Shown here one piece after another: positions 27,872 to 36,326 of a stretch of 59,418 nucleotides of DNA. The translations under genes were made by a program, and so were the position numbers. The stretch is from Roseiflexus sp. (GTDB lineage Bacteria; Chloroflexota; Chloroflexia; Chloroflexales; Roseiflexaceae), in assembly GCA_025062325.1 (NCBI GenBank), contig JANXAL010000040.1:1-59418 (forward strand). Direction: 5' to 3'. Position 1 is the first letter of the stretch. Every line of letters begins with the position of its first letter. The notes below the pieces were generated by a model. The model saw only the letters and a list, made by a program, of their open reading frames with translations. It was not told where the DNA came from and did not search any database.

Positions 27872-28900
27872 TTACCGCGAAGGTGCGTGCGTGTCAACAG
27901 TTACCGCCGCGTCAACATACCGTGCAAAAAATCGGTCCAGATGTTCGCGCGCCTCAGCAACACTGGTCGAATGATGCACAGCGCTGCGCAATACTGCGGC
28001 GCCAGGCAGCTCGATGCCGAACTGCCCAATGAGTTGCTTCAGTTTGTTCAGGGCAAGGCGTTCCGGCAGCTCCTCGCAACACATCTCCAGATAGCGCGTC
28101 AAAAACTCATATTTATCCGCAGGCGTTACAACCATCGGCTGCATTCCTGCGCGCAATTGGGCAATCTGGCGAAAAATCCACGGATTGTGCATGGCTGCCC
28201 GACCGATCATCACTCCGTCGGCGCCGCTCTCGCGCAAACGGCGCAATGCATCAGCAGCATCGCGCACATCGCCCGATCCAACCACAGGAATGCGCACTGC
28301 ACGCTTGACTTCAGCAACGCGGCGCCAGTCGGCAACGCCACTGTACCCCTGTGCGCGCGTGCGCGGGTGCAGCGCCAGCGCTGCAATGCCTGCCTGCTCC
28401 GCCATTTTTGCGGTATCCAGATAATTCAAGCTCTCTTCATCCCATCCGGCGCGAAACTTGAGCGTCACCGGGATCTGGACGGCATTGCACACTGCCTTGA
28501 GCAACCGTTCCATTTTTGGCAGGTCGCGCAAGAGCGCCGAGCCATGACCGCTACCGGTCACTTTTGGTGAGGGACAGCCGCAGTTGATATCAAGAATATC
28601 GGCGCCTAACTCTTCGACGACGCGCGCAGCCGCTGCAACGATTTCCGGTTCACTGCCACTCAACTGAATCGCGATCGGGCGCTCTTCCGGCAAATAGTCA
28701 AGCTGGCGATGGCGGCTGCGTGCGCGTGGGCTGACTGCCGAAGCGTTGGTCATTTCGCTGCACACCAGACCACAACCGCCTAGGCTCAGGATCATCCGGC
28801 GGAAAATGCTATCGGTAACGCCAACCATCGGCGCGAGCACGATGTTGGGATGAATAGTAATATGTCGGATCCGATAACTCGTAGGAAGTGCGTCGTCCAT
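27872..28900 (-). CDS. dus: tRNA-dihydrouridine synthase (DusB type)
   Basis: A 342-residue flavoenzyme that reduces uridine in tRNA D-loops. The TIM barrel starts IVLAPMVGVTDSIFRRMI. The family signature LDINCGCPSPKVTGSGHGSALL contains the catalytic Cys. The FMN-binding strands SGDVRDAADALRRL and GADGVMIGRAAMHNPWIF are present, and the C-terminal helical domain is complete. It is upstream of xer and glyS on the same strand with a gap of 129 bases, so it may be the first gene of that group. Confidence 0.93.
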   Translation of the reverse strand: MDDALPTSYRIRHITIHPNIVLAPMVGVTDSIFRRMILSLGGCGLVCSEMTNASAVSPRARSRHRQLDYLPEERPIAIQLSGSEPEIVAAAARVVEELGADILDINCGCPSPKVTGSGHGSALLRDLPKMERLLKAVCNAVQIPVTLKFRAGWDEESLNYLDTAKMAEQAGIAALALHPRTRAQGYSGVADWRRVAEVKRAVRIPVVGSGDVRDAADALRRLRESGADGVMIGRAAMHNPWIFRQIAQLRAGMQPMVVTPADKYEFLTRYLEMCCEELPERLALNKLKQLIGQFGIELPGAAVLRSAVHHSTSVAEAREHLDRFFARYVDAAVTVDTHAPSR

Positions 28901-28950
28901 GCGCCTGCGACATATCCCTCGCTACAATAGTGAAAATACACTCTCTAGGA

Positions 28951-28959
28951 ATTATACCA
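28951..28959 (-). promoter_or_regulatory. Extended -10 promoter of the dus gene
   Basis: TGGTATAAT on the minus strand, about 50 bases before the start. No convincing -35. Confidence 0.55.
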
Positions 28960-29525
28960 GAGTCATGGGCAGCGACAGGTACTGTGTTGGGCGCACAGGA
29001 CGCGCTCCTGGGTCAGCAACTATACAACCTGTCCTTGTAAGAGATATCCTGCCGGATGGAGGCCGGTGCAGCGCTGCAAGTCGGCATCGCCTTGGCATTC
29101 CGGGCAGTCCGGCAAGCGATGAACGGACCAGCGGCGCATGACTCAGACGCCCGCTTGAGAACGCGAGGGAAGTTCTGGAACTGTGCATCGTCGCTCAGCC
29201 CCTCACTCGCAACGCTGCAGTGACCTGTGCTCGCCCGGCGCCAGGCTTGCGCTAAATGAGAGCCTTGTCGCAGAGCTGATCCGGCGCGATGACGGCTGGG
29301 GTCTGAAGGTGTGTATCCTGAAATACCAGGCGCCTGGACCACGTTTTTGCACCGACTGCATATTGCTTGCAACCCACACCAGGGATGTGTCCTCGGTCAT
29401 GAATTCAGAGCAATGTGCTGAGAGCGATCATGCAGAAGGGTAAATACAGCGGCAAGACGCCCTTGCTCCGTTAGGTACGCAGCTCTCGCGGCGCCACAGG
29501 TTTGCTGGCTATCATGCATAGCTCG
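28960..29525. other. Long intergenic region between divergent genes, no recognisable gene
   Basis: About 570 bases on either strand contain only short frames without family character (for example a plus-strand frame at 29183-29443). No RNA gene or repeat family seen elsewhere in the window was recognised. It may be decayed coding sequence. Confidence 0.4.
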
Positions 29526-29534
29526 TGCTATAAT
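29526..29534 (+). promoter_or_regulatory. Extended -10 promoter, probably for a leaderless transcript
   Basis: TGCTATAAT ends 8 bases before the GTG start of the membrane glycosyltransferase, so transcription would begin at or next to the start codon. Confidence 0.6.
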
Positions 29535-29542
29535 CGACTGCC

Positions 29543-32257
29543 GTGTCACGCACAACGATCCATACCGCTGGTCGCTTATCGCCGCTGATGCTGACGCGCG
29601 TGGCGAGTGCGCTGGCGCTTGCTGCGCTCGCTGCTCTCACTACCGCCCATCTCGTGTTCTTCGCAATACGCGCCTGGCATGTGCTAACGTTCCCCTACCC
29701 CCTCGACTACGGCGAGGGACCGCTGCTGGCGCAAGTGAACGCGCTGCGCAGCGGGACATCCCTGCCGCAACTGTACAGCGACCCCGGCGCACCGCCGTAC
29801 CTGGTCGTCAACTATCCGCCAGTCTTTCTGGTTGTCGCCTGGCTGATCGCCCCGCTGATCGACGTCGCAGTTCCCGGAAGCGACGCAACGCTGCTCGCGG
29901 GTCGCCTGGTGACGCTGATGGCGACTCTGGGGAGCGTGTTCCTGATCTGGCGGCTGGCTTTGCCGCCAGATGACCCGCGTCGCACACCAATGCAGCGGAT
30001 CGCTGCGCTTATTGTCGCGCTCGCATTTCTTGCCCTGCCCATCGTGCGCGAATGGGGCGCATTGATGCGCGTTGATCTGCTGGGAGTCTGCCTGGGGCTG
30101 TGGGGACTGTTGCTGACCCGTCGTTTGTCACGCTGGGCAGCCTTCCCGCTAGCGCTGAGCCTGCTGGTGAAACCGTCGCTGATCGCCGCGCCAGCGGCAG
30201 CGCTCATCTGGCTCTGGTTTCGCCATCGCCGCCGCGCGTTAGAAGTGGCGCTGATCATGGTTGCCATCGGCGGCGCTGCCGCTGGCGCGCTGCAACTGGC
30301 ATCCGGCGGCTGGTTCTGGCTGCACGTCATTGTCGCCAACGCCAACCCCTGGTCGGCAGCGCTCGCCGAAGGGTTCTGGCAGGATCAGGCGACGATTCTG
30401 TGGCCCCTCTGGATCGGCGCGGCATGCGCCGCTGCGTTTCTGATGGCGCGCGCCGCGCCGGATGCCTTGAACCAATGTCGCTCCGCGCTGCCGTCAGGCT
30501 CAACGCTGGCGCACAGTCTGCTGCCGGTTGCCTACACTTGCTTTGGCGCATACGTGGCATTTGGCGTCGGTAAAGTCGGCGCCTATGCCAACTATTTCCT
30601 TGAGTTCTACGCTGGCGCGGTGTGGCTCATCGCTACTACCATTGCACATTTGCTTGCAACCGATCGGTTATCTGACGGGCAGCGCTTTCCTTCGACCCGA
30701 CGCTCAGGTTCACTCGCGCAGACGCCCAGCATGAAGGAGCAAACGCCCTCATTGAGTTCCCGCATTTCGATGCTGACCTCATGGTTCCTCACGGTCAACG
30801 CACACGCACAAGCCCCCACTACTCGCACCAAGCACCCTGATTCCTCGTTCTCAGTCCTCGGTTCTTCGGCGTTACTGTTGTGCCTCGCTGCTGCACTCCT
30901 CCGCTATCACCCGCTCTGGAGTGAAAATTATGTCAAGCCATATGGGTTAATTGAGGGCGACAACCCGCCGCGGATGGCCTTCGGAACCTATGGCGTCTGG
31001 CGCGATCTCCAGCGCGAACAGGAGATCCTCGCCACATTGCGCCGAGTGAACGCTGCACTCGTCGGAGACGTGCAGACGGCTGGCGCGCCGATCGTTACTG
31101 ACATACCTGGCATCGCGGCGCAGGCTGGTGCGCTTTCACGGCTCCAGGCGTTCGAGCATCGTCAACTGTACGATGCCGGGCTGCTGGACCAGCGTCCCCT
31201 CCTGCGCGACATGGCGAACGGGCGCGTGCCGCTGGTCGTGCTCGATTATCTAGGGAACTGGCTCACGCCAGAAATGGTTGCGCTGATCACCCATCGCTAC
31301 GCCCAAATCGGCTCACGCGGCACGTTCGACCTGTACCAACCGGTTGATCCGGGGCGCCGCAGCGATATTACGCTTGATATCGGCGCAGGCATTCGCGTGA
31401 CCGGCGTTTTCCTGGCATCTCCCGGCGATGCAATGTATGCACCAGGGGAGCGCGTCGTCCTCACTCTGGAGCTTGGACGACATCGTGATGCTGCTGCCAG
31501 CCCGTGCGACGCCGCTCTCTGCCAGGTTCGTGTGAATCTGGCAACAAACGATGGCGCAACCATCACCGCGTGGGAACGTCCGCTGATTTACGGCGCACTC
31601 CGCCCTGCCGATTGGAATAGTGCCACGATCCAGCACATGCACCCGATTGATCTTCCTGCTAAGCTGTCGCCGGGGATCTACCGGTTGGCGGTCGCGCTGC
31701 GCAGCGACGTGGAACCCCTTACTTCTCCGCAGCACATTGCGCAGATTGAGGTTGGCGGACAGAGCGGACGGTTGCTCGGCGAACGCGGCTACTTCGTGCC
31801 AGCACCAATCTTCAAGTTCTGGATGGACGCTGGCGGGTACGAAGGACCAGGTGATCCGCTGATGCCCGCCGTGCCGTTCGTCGATGGCGTGTTACAGTGT
31901 TTTTTGCGGGCATGCGTTCGCTACGCTGACGGTGACATCACCCGCCTTCCGCTCGGCGAACTAGTGTTGATCGGCGAAAGCGGCTTGCGTCCCACGCAAC
32001 CAGAAACCGGCGCATCACAGTTCTTTCCAGAGACCGGTTACACTCTGCGCGGCGCATTTCTGGAAGCCTGGGAAGCCAACGGCGGCGAAGAAGTCCTGGG
32101 ACCGCCGATCAGCGACGAGATGCAACGCGGCGCAACGCGCGTCCAGTACACCCGCTACGCTCGGCTCGAGCGTCCTGAAGAGGAAGATGTTGTCCTGCTG
32201 GCGAACCTGGGGGAGGAATATCTGCGGTTGCCGGGCATTCCGTATCGGTGGAGGTGA
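29543..32257 (+). CDS. Large membrane glycosyltransferase-like protein (GT39/ArnT-like)
   Basis: A 904-residue protein. About ten membrane helices lie in residues 15-460. The first outer loop has the acidic PLDYGEGPLLAQV typical of GT-C enzymes that use lipid-linked sugars. Residues about 375-430 (GQRFPSTRRSGSLAQTPSM and on to TKHPDSSFSVLGSS) are Ser/Thr-rich, break the membrane region and look like inserted noncoding DNA read in frame. The rest (residues about 470-905) is soluble, with two beta-rich modules. GTG 29543 sits only 8 bases after a strong -10, suggesting a leaderless message; ATG 29588 is an alternative. The sugar and acceptor are unknown. Confidence 0.75.
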   Translation: MSRTTIHTAGRLSPLMLTRVASALALAALAALTTAHLVFFAIRAWHVLTFPYPLDYGEGPLLAQVNALRSGTSLPQLYSDPGAPPYLVVNYPPVFLVVAWLIAPLIDVAVPGSDATLLAGRLVTLMATLGSVFLIWRLALPPDDPRRTPMQRIAALIVALAFLALPIVREWGALMRVDLLGVCLGLWGLLLTRRLSRWAAFPLALSLLVKPSLIAAPAAALIWLWFRHRRRALEVALIMVAIGGAAAGALQLASGGWFWLHVIVANANPWSAALAEGFWQDQATILWPLWIGAACAAAFLMARAAPDALNQCRSALPSGSTLAHSLLPVAYTCFGAYVAFGVGKVGAYANYFLEFYAGAVWLIATTIAHLLATDRLSDGQRFPSTRRSGSLAQTPSMKEQTPSLSSRISMLTSWFLTVNAHAQAPTTRTKHPDSSFSVLGSSALLLCLAAALLRYHPLWSENYVKPYGLIEGDNPPRMAFGTYGVWRDLQREQEILATLRRVNAALVGDVQTAGAPIVTDIPGIAAQAGALSRLQAFEHRQLYDAGLLDQRPLLRDMANGRVPLVVLDYLGNWLTPEMVALITHRYAQIGSRGTFDLYQPVDPGRRSDITLDIGAGIRVTGVFLASPGDAMYAPGERVVLTLELGRHRDAAASPCDAALCQVRVNLATNDGATITAWERPLIYGALRPADWNSATIQHMHPIDLPAKLSPGIYRLAVALRSDVEPLTSPQHIAQIEVGGQSGRLLGERGYFVPAPIFKFWMDAGGYEGPGDPLMPAVPFVDGVLQCFLRACVRYADGDITRLPLGELVLIGESGLRPTQPETGASQFFPETGYTLRGAFLEAWEANGGEEVLGPPISDEMQRGATRVQYTRYARLERPEEEDVVLLANLGEEYLRLPGIPYRWR

Positions 32258-32583
32258 ATTAGGGGTTAGGGGTTAGAGCGTTCCACCTAACTTGAAATTT
32301 GAACCACGGAGACACAGAGAGCATCGAAGAGTCGCACTCCCATTCCCCACTCGCCTGCGCAACGTCCCACGTCCCTTGGCGTACAACACGCAACCCTGTC
32401 TCACACGGAAGAATGTCCTTTTGCAATCAGGAGGCGTTGTGGTGCAACATCTCTACCTATTCACACGCTGCTCACCTCTCCTCATACCTCTCGCCTCTTG
32501 CCTTTCGCCTTGCTTCACCTGCAACCTGTCACCTAACCTATCCACGTGGAGACGTTGCATTGCAACGTCTCCACGTGTCACTC
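32258..32583. other. Intergenic region with palindrome and short filler repeats
   Basis: Directly after the glycosyltransferase stop there is a short TTAGGGG repeat (about 32259-32275). A perfect palindrome is listed separately. The rest is C/T-rich filler without any gene. Confidence 0.5.
32543..32577. repeat. 35-bp palindrome (GACGTTG family)
   Basis: The 17-base arms at 32543-32559 and 32561-32577 are perfect reverse complements, centred on CATTG, with core GAGACGTTGCA. The core matches the inverted repeat at 3183-3229. It lies 7 bases beyond the end of the Uma2 gene and could act as a transcription end. Confidence 0.85.
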
Positions 32584-33138
32584 TCAACCGCTGAACAGAG
32601 TCTCAACCGGTATCGAGAAGCCTGGCAGCACGTCTCCGCCTTCGAGCAGATCGCCGGGTCGCAGCACCTGCACCTGGCGCAGCGAGCGATACACCGTCAC
32701 CGTGCGCGTGCGCGGGCGCACAATCCAGACCATTTTCGCGCCCGCTTCCAGATAATCGAGCACCTTCGCCTCAACCTCCTCGGCTGTATCGGTAGGGGAC
32801 ACCACCTCCACCGCCAGGTCGGGCGGACCCTCGAAGAACCCGGGGCGGCCCCGCTGCTGCGCGGCCCGTTCCGCCGCGACGAACGCCACGTCCGGTGCGC
32901 GCACCGTGTCTGGATTGCGTGCAAGAACGAACCCGGTTTCGGCAGCATAGACAACGCCCAGCCGATGCTCGCGCACGAAAGTGTAGATCAGCGCTCCAAG
33001 CGTCATTGCCATTTCGCCATGCTCCGCACCGGCTGGCGCCATTGTGACGACCTCCCCGCGCACAAGCTCGACCCGTTGCTCCCCAAACGACATCTGCGCC
33101 AGGTCTTCGGCGGTGATGCCGGCTGTCGCCACGCTCAT
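32584..33138 (-). CDS. Uma2-family endonuclease (DUF820)
   Basis: A 184-residue protein of the Uma2 family, with a restriction-endonuclease-like fold. The PD-(D/E)xK residues are visible: VRAPDVAFVAAER, PDLAVEVVSPTD, and VEAKVLDYLEAGAKMVWIV. GGAGG lies 5 bases before the ATG at 33138. The gene is the last of a four-gene run with rfbD and two glycosyltransferases (gap of 11 bases), an unexpected place for a nuclease. Uma2 genes are abundant in Cyanobacteria and Chloroflexota; their cellular targets are unknown. Confidence 0.9.
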   Translation of the reverse strand: MSVATAGITAEDLAQMSFGEQRVELVRGEVVTMAPAGAEHGEMAMTLGALIYTFVREHRLGVVYAAETGFVLARNPDTVRAPDVAFVAAERAAQQRGRPGFFEGPPDLAVEVVSPTDTAEEVEAKVLDYLEAGAKMVWIVRPRTRTVTVYRSLRQVQVLRPGDLLEGGDVLPGFSIPVETLFSG

Positions 33139-33149
33139 CAGAACCTCCA

Positions 33150-33980
33150 CTATCGGGTATCGACCGGTCTGCGTATGCTTTCCTCGGCAGCTGTCGCCAG
33201 CGGCGCATCAAGACCGGCGTACCTGCCGCGCAACGCATACCAGCGCACCTTCAGCACATCGCGCAAATTACGCCACGAATCGCGCAGCAGATTGACCTTC
33301 GTCTCTTCGCCATACTGCCAGACCACCGGCACTTCCATAATGCGATAGCCTCGCCGTACTGCCAGGTAGAGCAGTTCAACATCGTAGGCAGTAACCGCAG
33401 CCCCTTCGACCTGCGGCGCGTCATCGCCATAGATGCGAACCCGTCGAAAGAGATCGTGCGCCACAGCGCGCCGCAACGCCTTGAAGCCGCACTGGGTATC
33501 CTGAATGCCCCCAACTGCCACCAAGCGCACAATCGTGTTGAAGATACGCCCCATCACATGGCGATACCATGGCTCGCCAATCCGTCGCGCTCCCAACCCC
33601 TCGCGCGACCCGATCACCACGTCGTATCCGCTTTCAAGATACCGTCGCAGACGTTCCCACTCCTCAATCGGCACCGCCAGATCAGCATCGCAGAGGAGAA
33701 TATAGTCGCCGCGCGCCATCAGAGCGCCTGCCCGCACAGCATACCCTTTCCCCCGATGATCCAGCCGCAGTAAAAAGAGATTGCGATGCGTATCGAGCAG
33801 CCGGTCGACATACGCTGCAGTGCCATCAGAACTGCCATCATCAGCGACGATCACTTCCGAGGCGTAGGGTTGCTGCGCCAGATACTCCAGAACGCGCTTC
33901 AGCGTTGCTGGCAGGCGACGTTCTTCGTTGTACGCCGGGATGACCACCGAAAGGTAGGGAGGAGATTCAAGGGAGGTCAC
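33150..33980 (-). CDS. Family 2 glycosyltransferase, dolichyl/polyprenyl-phosphate glucosyltransferase-like
   Basis: A 276-residue GT-A enzyme. YLSVVIPAYNEERRLPATLKRVLEYL and VIVADDGSSDGTAAYVDRLL form the nucleotide-binding part, LLCDADLAVPIEEWERLRRYL holds the DxD metal site, and RIFNTIVRLVAVGGIQDTQCGFKALRR is the conserved region of the ALG5/DPG synthase type. It has no membrane helices. The GTG start is supported by AAGGAGG 4 bases upstream. It probably makes a lipid-phosphate sugar for envelope glycans. It lies 12 bases after the next glycosyltransferase gene in an operon with rfbD. Confidence 0.88.
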   Translation of the reverse strand: MTSLESPPYLSVVIPAYNEERRLPATLKRVLEYLAQQPYASEVIVADDGSSDGTAAYVDRLLDTHRNLFLLRLDHRGKGYAVRAGALMARGDYILLCDADLAVPIEEWERLRRYLESGYDVVIGSREGLGARRIGEPWYRHVMGRIFNTIVRLVAVGGIQDTQCGFKALRRAVAHDLFRRVRIYGDDAPQVEGAAVTAYDVELLYLAVRRGYRIMEVPVVWQYGEETKVNLLRDSWRNLRDVLKVRWYALRGRYAGLDAPLATAAEESIRRPVDTR

Positions 33981-33992
33981 TGTTCCTCCTTG

Positions 33993-34931
33993 TCAATAAC
34001 GTGTTTCAACCGCAAGGTGTCGGGCGCAGTTACCTGTTGCACGGCGCCGCTTTCGCACGAAGCGCGGCAAGACGCGCAACCCATCGAACTGCCCGCGCAG
34101 ACGGGCGCGCGCCGCAGGTTCGCGAATATGCCAGAGCGAATGCAACGCAAACCCAATTTGCGACCAAATCAGCAGGGGCCAGTAGCGCTGCGCCTGTGAT
34201 GTCGGCATATTCTTTGCCCAGACAAGCAGAAAGTTTCGCCCGCAGTAGTAACTCGCCAGTGCGCCGCCTCCTGTCGCGCTCAGCCGATGATACACCACAG
34301 CGCGCGGCACATACACCGTGCGCATGCCGCGCAGCCTGGCGCGCACATTCAAATCGACATCCTCACAGTACATCACCAAGTCTTCATCGAAAACCCGACC
34401 ATCCTCCGCCAGTTCTTCCAGCGCCGTCCGCCGATATGCCGCCGCACCCGCGCAGGGACCAAACACCTCTTCCATAACGTCAAACTGCCCCACGTCGCGT
34501 TGCCAAACGCCTCGACTGCCGGGGACGCCATCGAGACGATAGTAATCGCCAGCCGAGTGGAAGTGGTCCCGTCGGTCAAAGAGCATAATTTTGCTGGCGG
34601 CAAACGCATACGCCGGATAGCGATCCAGCGCGCCAATCAGATGCTCCAGCCAGCGCGGATGCGCCTCGGTGTCATTGTTGAGCAGCACCACATACTCGCC
34701 GCCGGTCGCTTCGATGCCGACATTAACCGCTGCTGCCAGCCCACGGTTGCGCGGCAGCGCGATGACTTGCACTTCAGGGTACCGCCGCCGCACCAGAGCA
34801 ACCGATTCATCGGTGCTGCCGTCATCCACAACGACCACACAGAAATCACGCCGCGTCTGGGCTCGGAGCGAGTCGAGGCATGTCGGCAGAAAGGAGGCGC
34901 CGTTGTAGTTAGGAATGATGATGTCGATCAT
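33993..34931 (-). CDS. Family 2 glycosyltransferase (rhamnosyltransferase-like)
   Basis: A 312-residue GT-A enzyme. MIDIIIPNYNGASFLPTCLDSL and VVVVDDGSTDESVALVRRRY form the nucleotide fold, YVVLLNNDTEAHPRWLEHLI carries the DxD-like metal site, and VFGPCAGAAAYRRTALEELG-type and FDEDLVMYCEDVDLNVRARLRG segments are typical of WbbL/RfbF rhamnosyltransferases. Its first codon overlaps the end of rfbD by 4 bases, so rhamnose is a reasonable donor sugar, though this is inferred. Confidence 0.88.
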   Translation of the reverse strand: MIDIIIPNYNGASFLPTCLDSLRAQTRRDFCVVVVDDGSTDESVALVRRRYPEVQVIALPRNRGLAAAVNVGIEATGGEYVVLLNNDTEAHPRWLEHLIGALDRYPAYAFAASKIMLFDRRDHFHSAGDYYRLDGVPGSRGVWQRDVGQFDVMEEVFGPCAGAAAYRRTALEELAEDGRVFDEDLVMYCEDVDLNVRARLRGMRTVYVPRAVVYHRLSATGGGALASYYCGRNFLLVWAKNMPTSQAQRYWPLLIWSQIGFALHSLWHIREPAARARLRGQFDGLRVLPRFVRKRRRATGNCARHLAVETRY

Positions 34932-35779
34932 GACGTATAGCGTTCAGTCTTCAACCTTCCCACATACTCTGCCAGCGCCTCTTCCCACGGTCGCAGGCGG
35001 ATGCCTAGTTCAGCGGCGGCGACATTGCGCAGCGGCGTATACGGCGGCACGCGGCTGGCGCGCTGATACTCCGCCAGCGTAATTGGGCGGAGCGCCATAT
35101 CGGTGCGCTCCGCCAGACGCAGCGTTGCCGCCGCAAACTCGTAGCGCGAACAGGACCCCTCATTGACCAGATGGTAGGTCCCGTAGTACGGCGTTTCGAT
35201 CAGGCGCGCAATGGCCGCAGCGGCGTCCGGGGCATAAGTCGGGCTACCGACCTCGTCAGTAACCATAGCGATCTCAGAGCGTTCACCTGCAAGGCGCAAT
35301 ACCGTGCGCACGAAGTTGCGCTCGCCGCCAAACAGCCAGGCAACCCGCACAATATAAAATCGACGCAGCAGTTCTCGCACTGCCTGTTCGCCAGCCCACT
35401 TCGAGAAGCCGTAGGGATTGATCGGTGCAGGACGGTCATACTCCAGGTAGGGTGATGTCGCCGCACCATCAAAGACCTCATTCGTGCTAACGTATACCAG
35501 CGGTGCATCGAGCGCCTGGCACGCCAGCGCCACGTAGCGCGTACCCAGCGCATTTACGCGATAGGCGCGATCGGGATCGCGGGCGCACCCATCGACATTC
35601 GTGTACGCCGCCGGATGAACGACGCACTGGGCGCCGGTCGCAATCAGCGTCTGCACGCAATCGGCTCGCTCCAAGTCCAGATCCGCATGGGTCAGCGGAA
35701 TGATCTCGTGGGCGTCTGCCAGAACGCGCTGCAACGCCTTCCCCAACTGTCCGCTGGCACCGGTTACTGCAATCCGCAT
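34928..35779 (-). CDS. rfbD: dTDP-4-dehydrorhamnose reductase
   Basis: A 283-residue short-chain reductase that makes dTDP-L-rhamnose in the last step of that pathway. Motifs: Rossmann GASGQLGKAL, VHPAAYTNVDGCARDP, YVSTNEVFDG, and the catalytic YGFSKWAGEQAV. C-terminal substrate-binding elements include PTYAPDAAAAIARLI and YHLVNEGSCSRYEFA. GGAGG lies 4 bases before the ATG. The other rhamnose genes (rfbA, rfbB, rfbC) are not in the window. It is first in an operon with two glycosyltransferases and a Uma2 nuclease. Confidence 0.92.
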   Translation of the reverse strand: MRIAVTGASGQLGKALQRVLADAHEIIPLTHADLDLERADCVQTLIATGAQCVVHPAAYTNVDGCARDPDRAYRVNALGTRYVALACQALDAPLVYVSTNEVFDGAATSPYLEYDRPAPINPYGFSKWAGEQAVRELLRRFYIVRVAWLFGGERNFVRTVLRLAGERSEIAMVTDEVGSPTYAPDAAAAIARLIETPYYGTYHLVNEGSCSRYEFAAATLRLAERTDMALRPITLAEYQRASRVPPYTPLRNVAAAELGIRLRPWEEALAEYVGRLKTERYTS

Positions 35780-36326
35780 ATCGCCTCCCCGCTACACCCC
35801 GGCATCACGGTATGATAGAAGATTGTCGGGAGAGCGTCAAGGATCGCAATTTTCGCCTTTGATCCTTATCACTTGCTGCCCTTTTCGCCGCCCCATTTGC
35901 TCATTCGCGTATTCGCTGACCCTATTCGCTCTCATTCGCATATTTGTTTCCCCATTCGCTGCCCTCATTCGCTCATTCGCTCAGCGGCAGGAAGACGAGA
36001 GCGCTGATGCATATGCGCCGGATAGGACTTACGCTTGTCGCTCTTCCAGCAACGACGCTTGTGAGTGGCATCGTGAGCGTCGGCGCCAGGCAACGTCCTG
36101 CTATCCCGCACTGTATACTACAATTAGGATCACTCTAGCTTTGCGCTTTCATGACGTATACGCCGAATTGCTGGATACCTGGCAACTAACCAGACAATGC
36201 ATTTTATCCGTCCAACTCGTATGGCTGCTGAACCAATCTCATTGCGGCAACGTCACCTTCGAGGAAGCGCGCCGACTCGCCGTCTTTCGCCTTAACCCCC
36301 TAACCCCTAACCCTTAACCCTTAACC
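35780..36326. other. Intergenic region with ATTCGC repeats and a TTAACCC run
   Basis: Seven copies of ATTCGC, spaced irregularly, occur in about 35893-35982, and a (T)TAACCC run occurs at about 36292-36324 just before the next gene. A possible -10 (TATACT or TACAAT) is at about 36110-36122. The 200-codon open frame across it is low-complexity and not considered a gene. Confidence 0.5.

Noticed and set aside
29183..29443. 86-codon plus-strand frame in the long gap after the dus gene
   Set aside because: No ribosome binding site, no family and no composition signal; treated as noncoding.
35700..36317. 205-codon plus-strand frame before the metallopeptidase gene
   Set aside because: It consists of ATTCGC and TTAACCC filler and the antisense of the rfbD start; no protein character.
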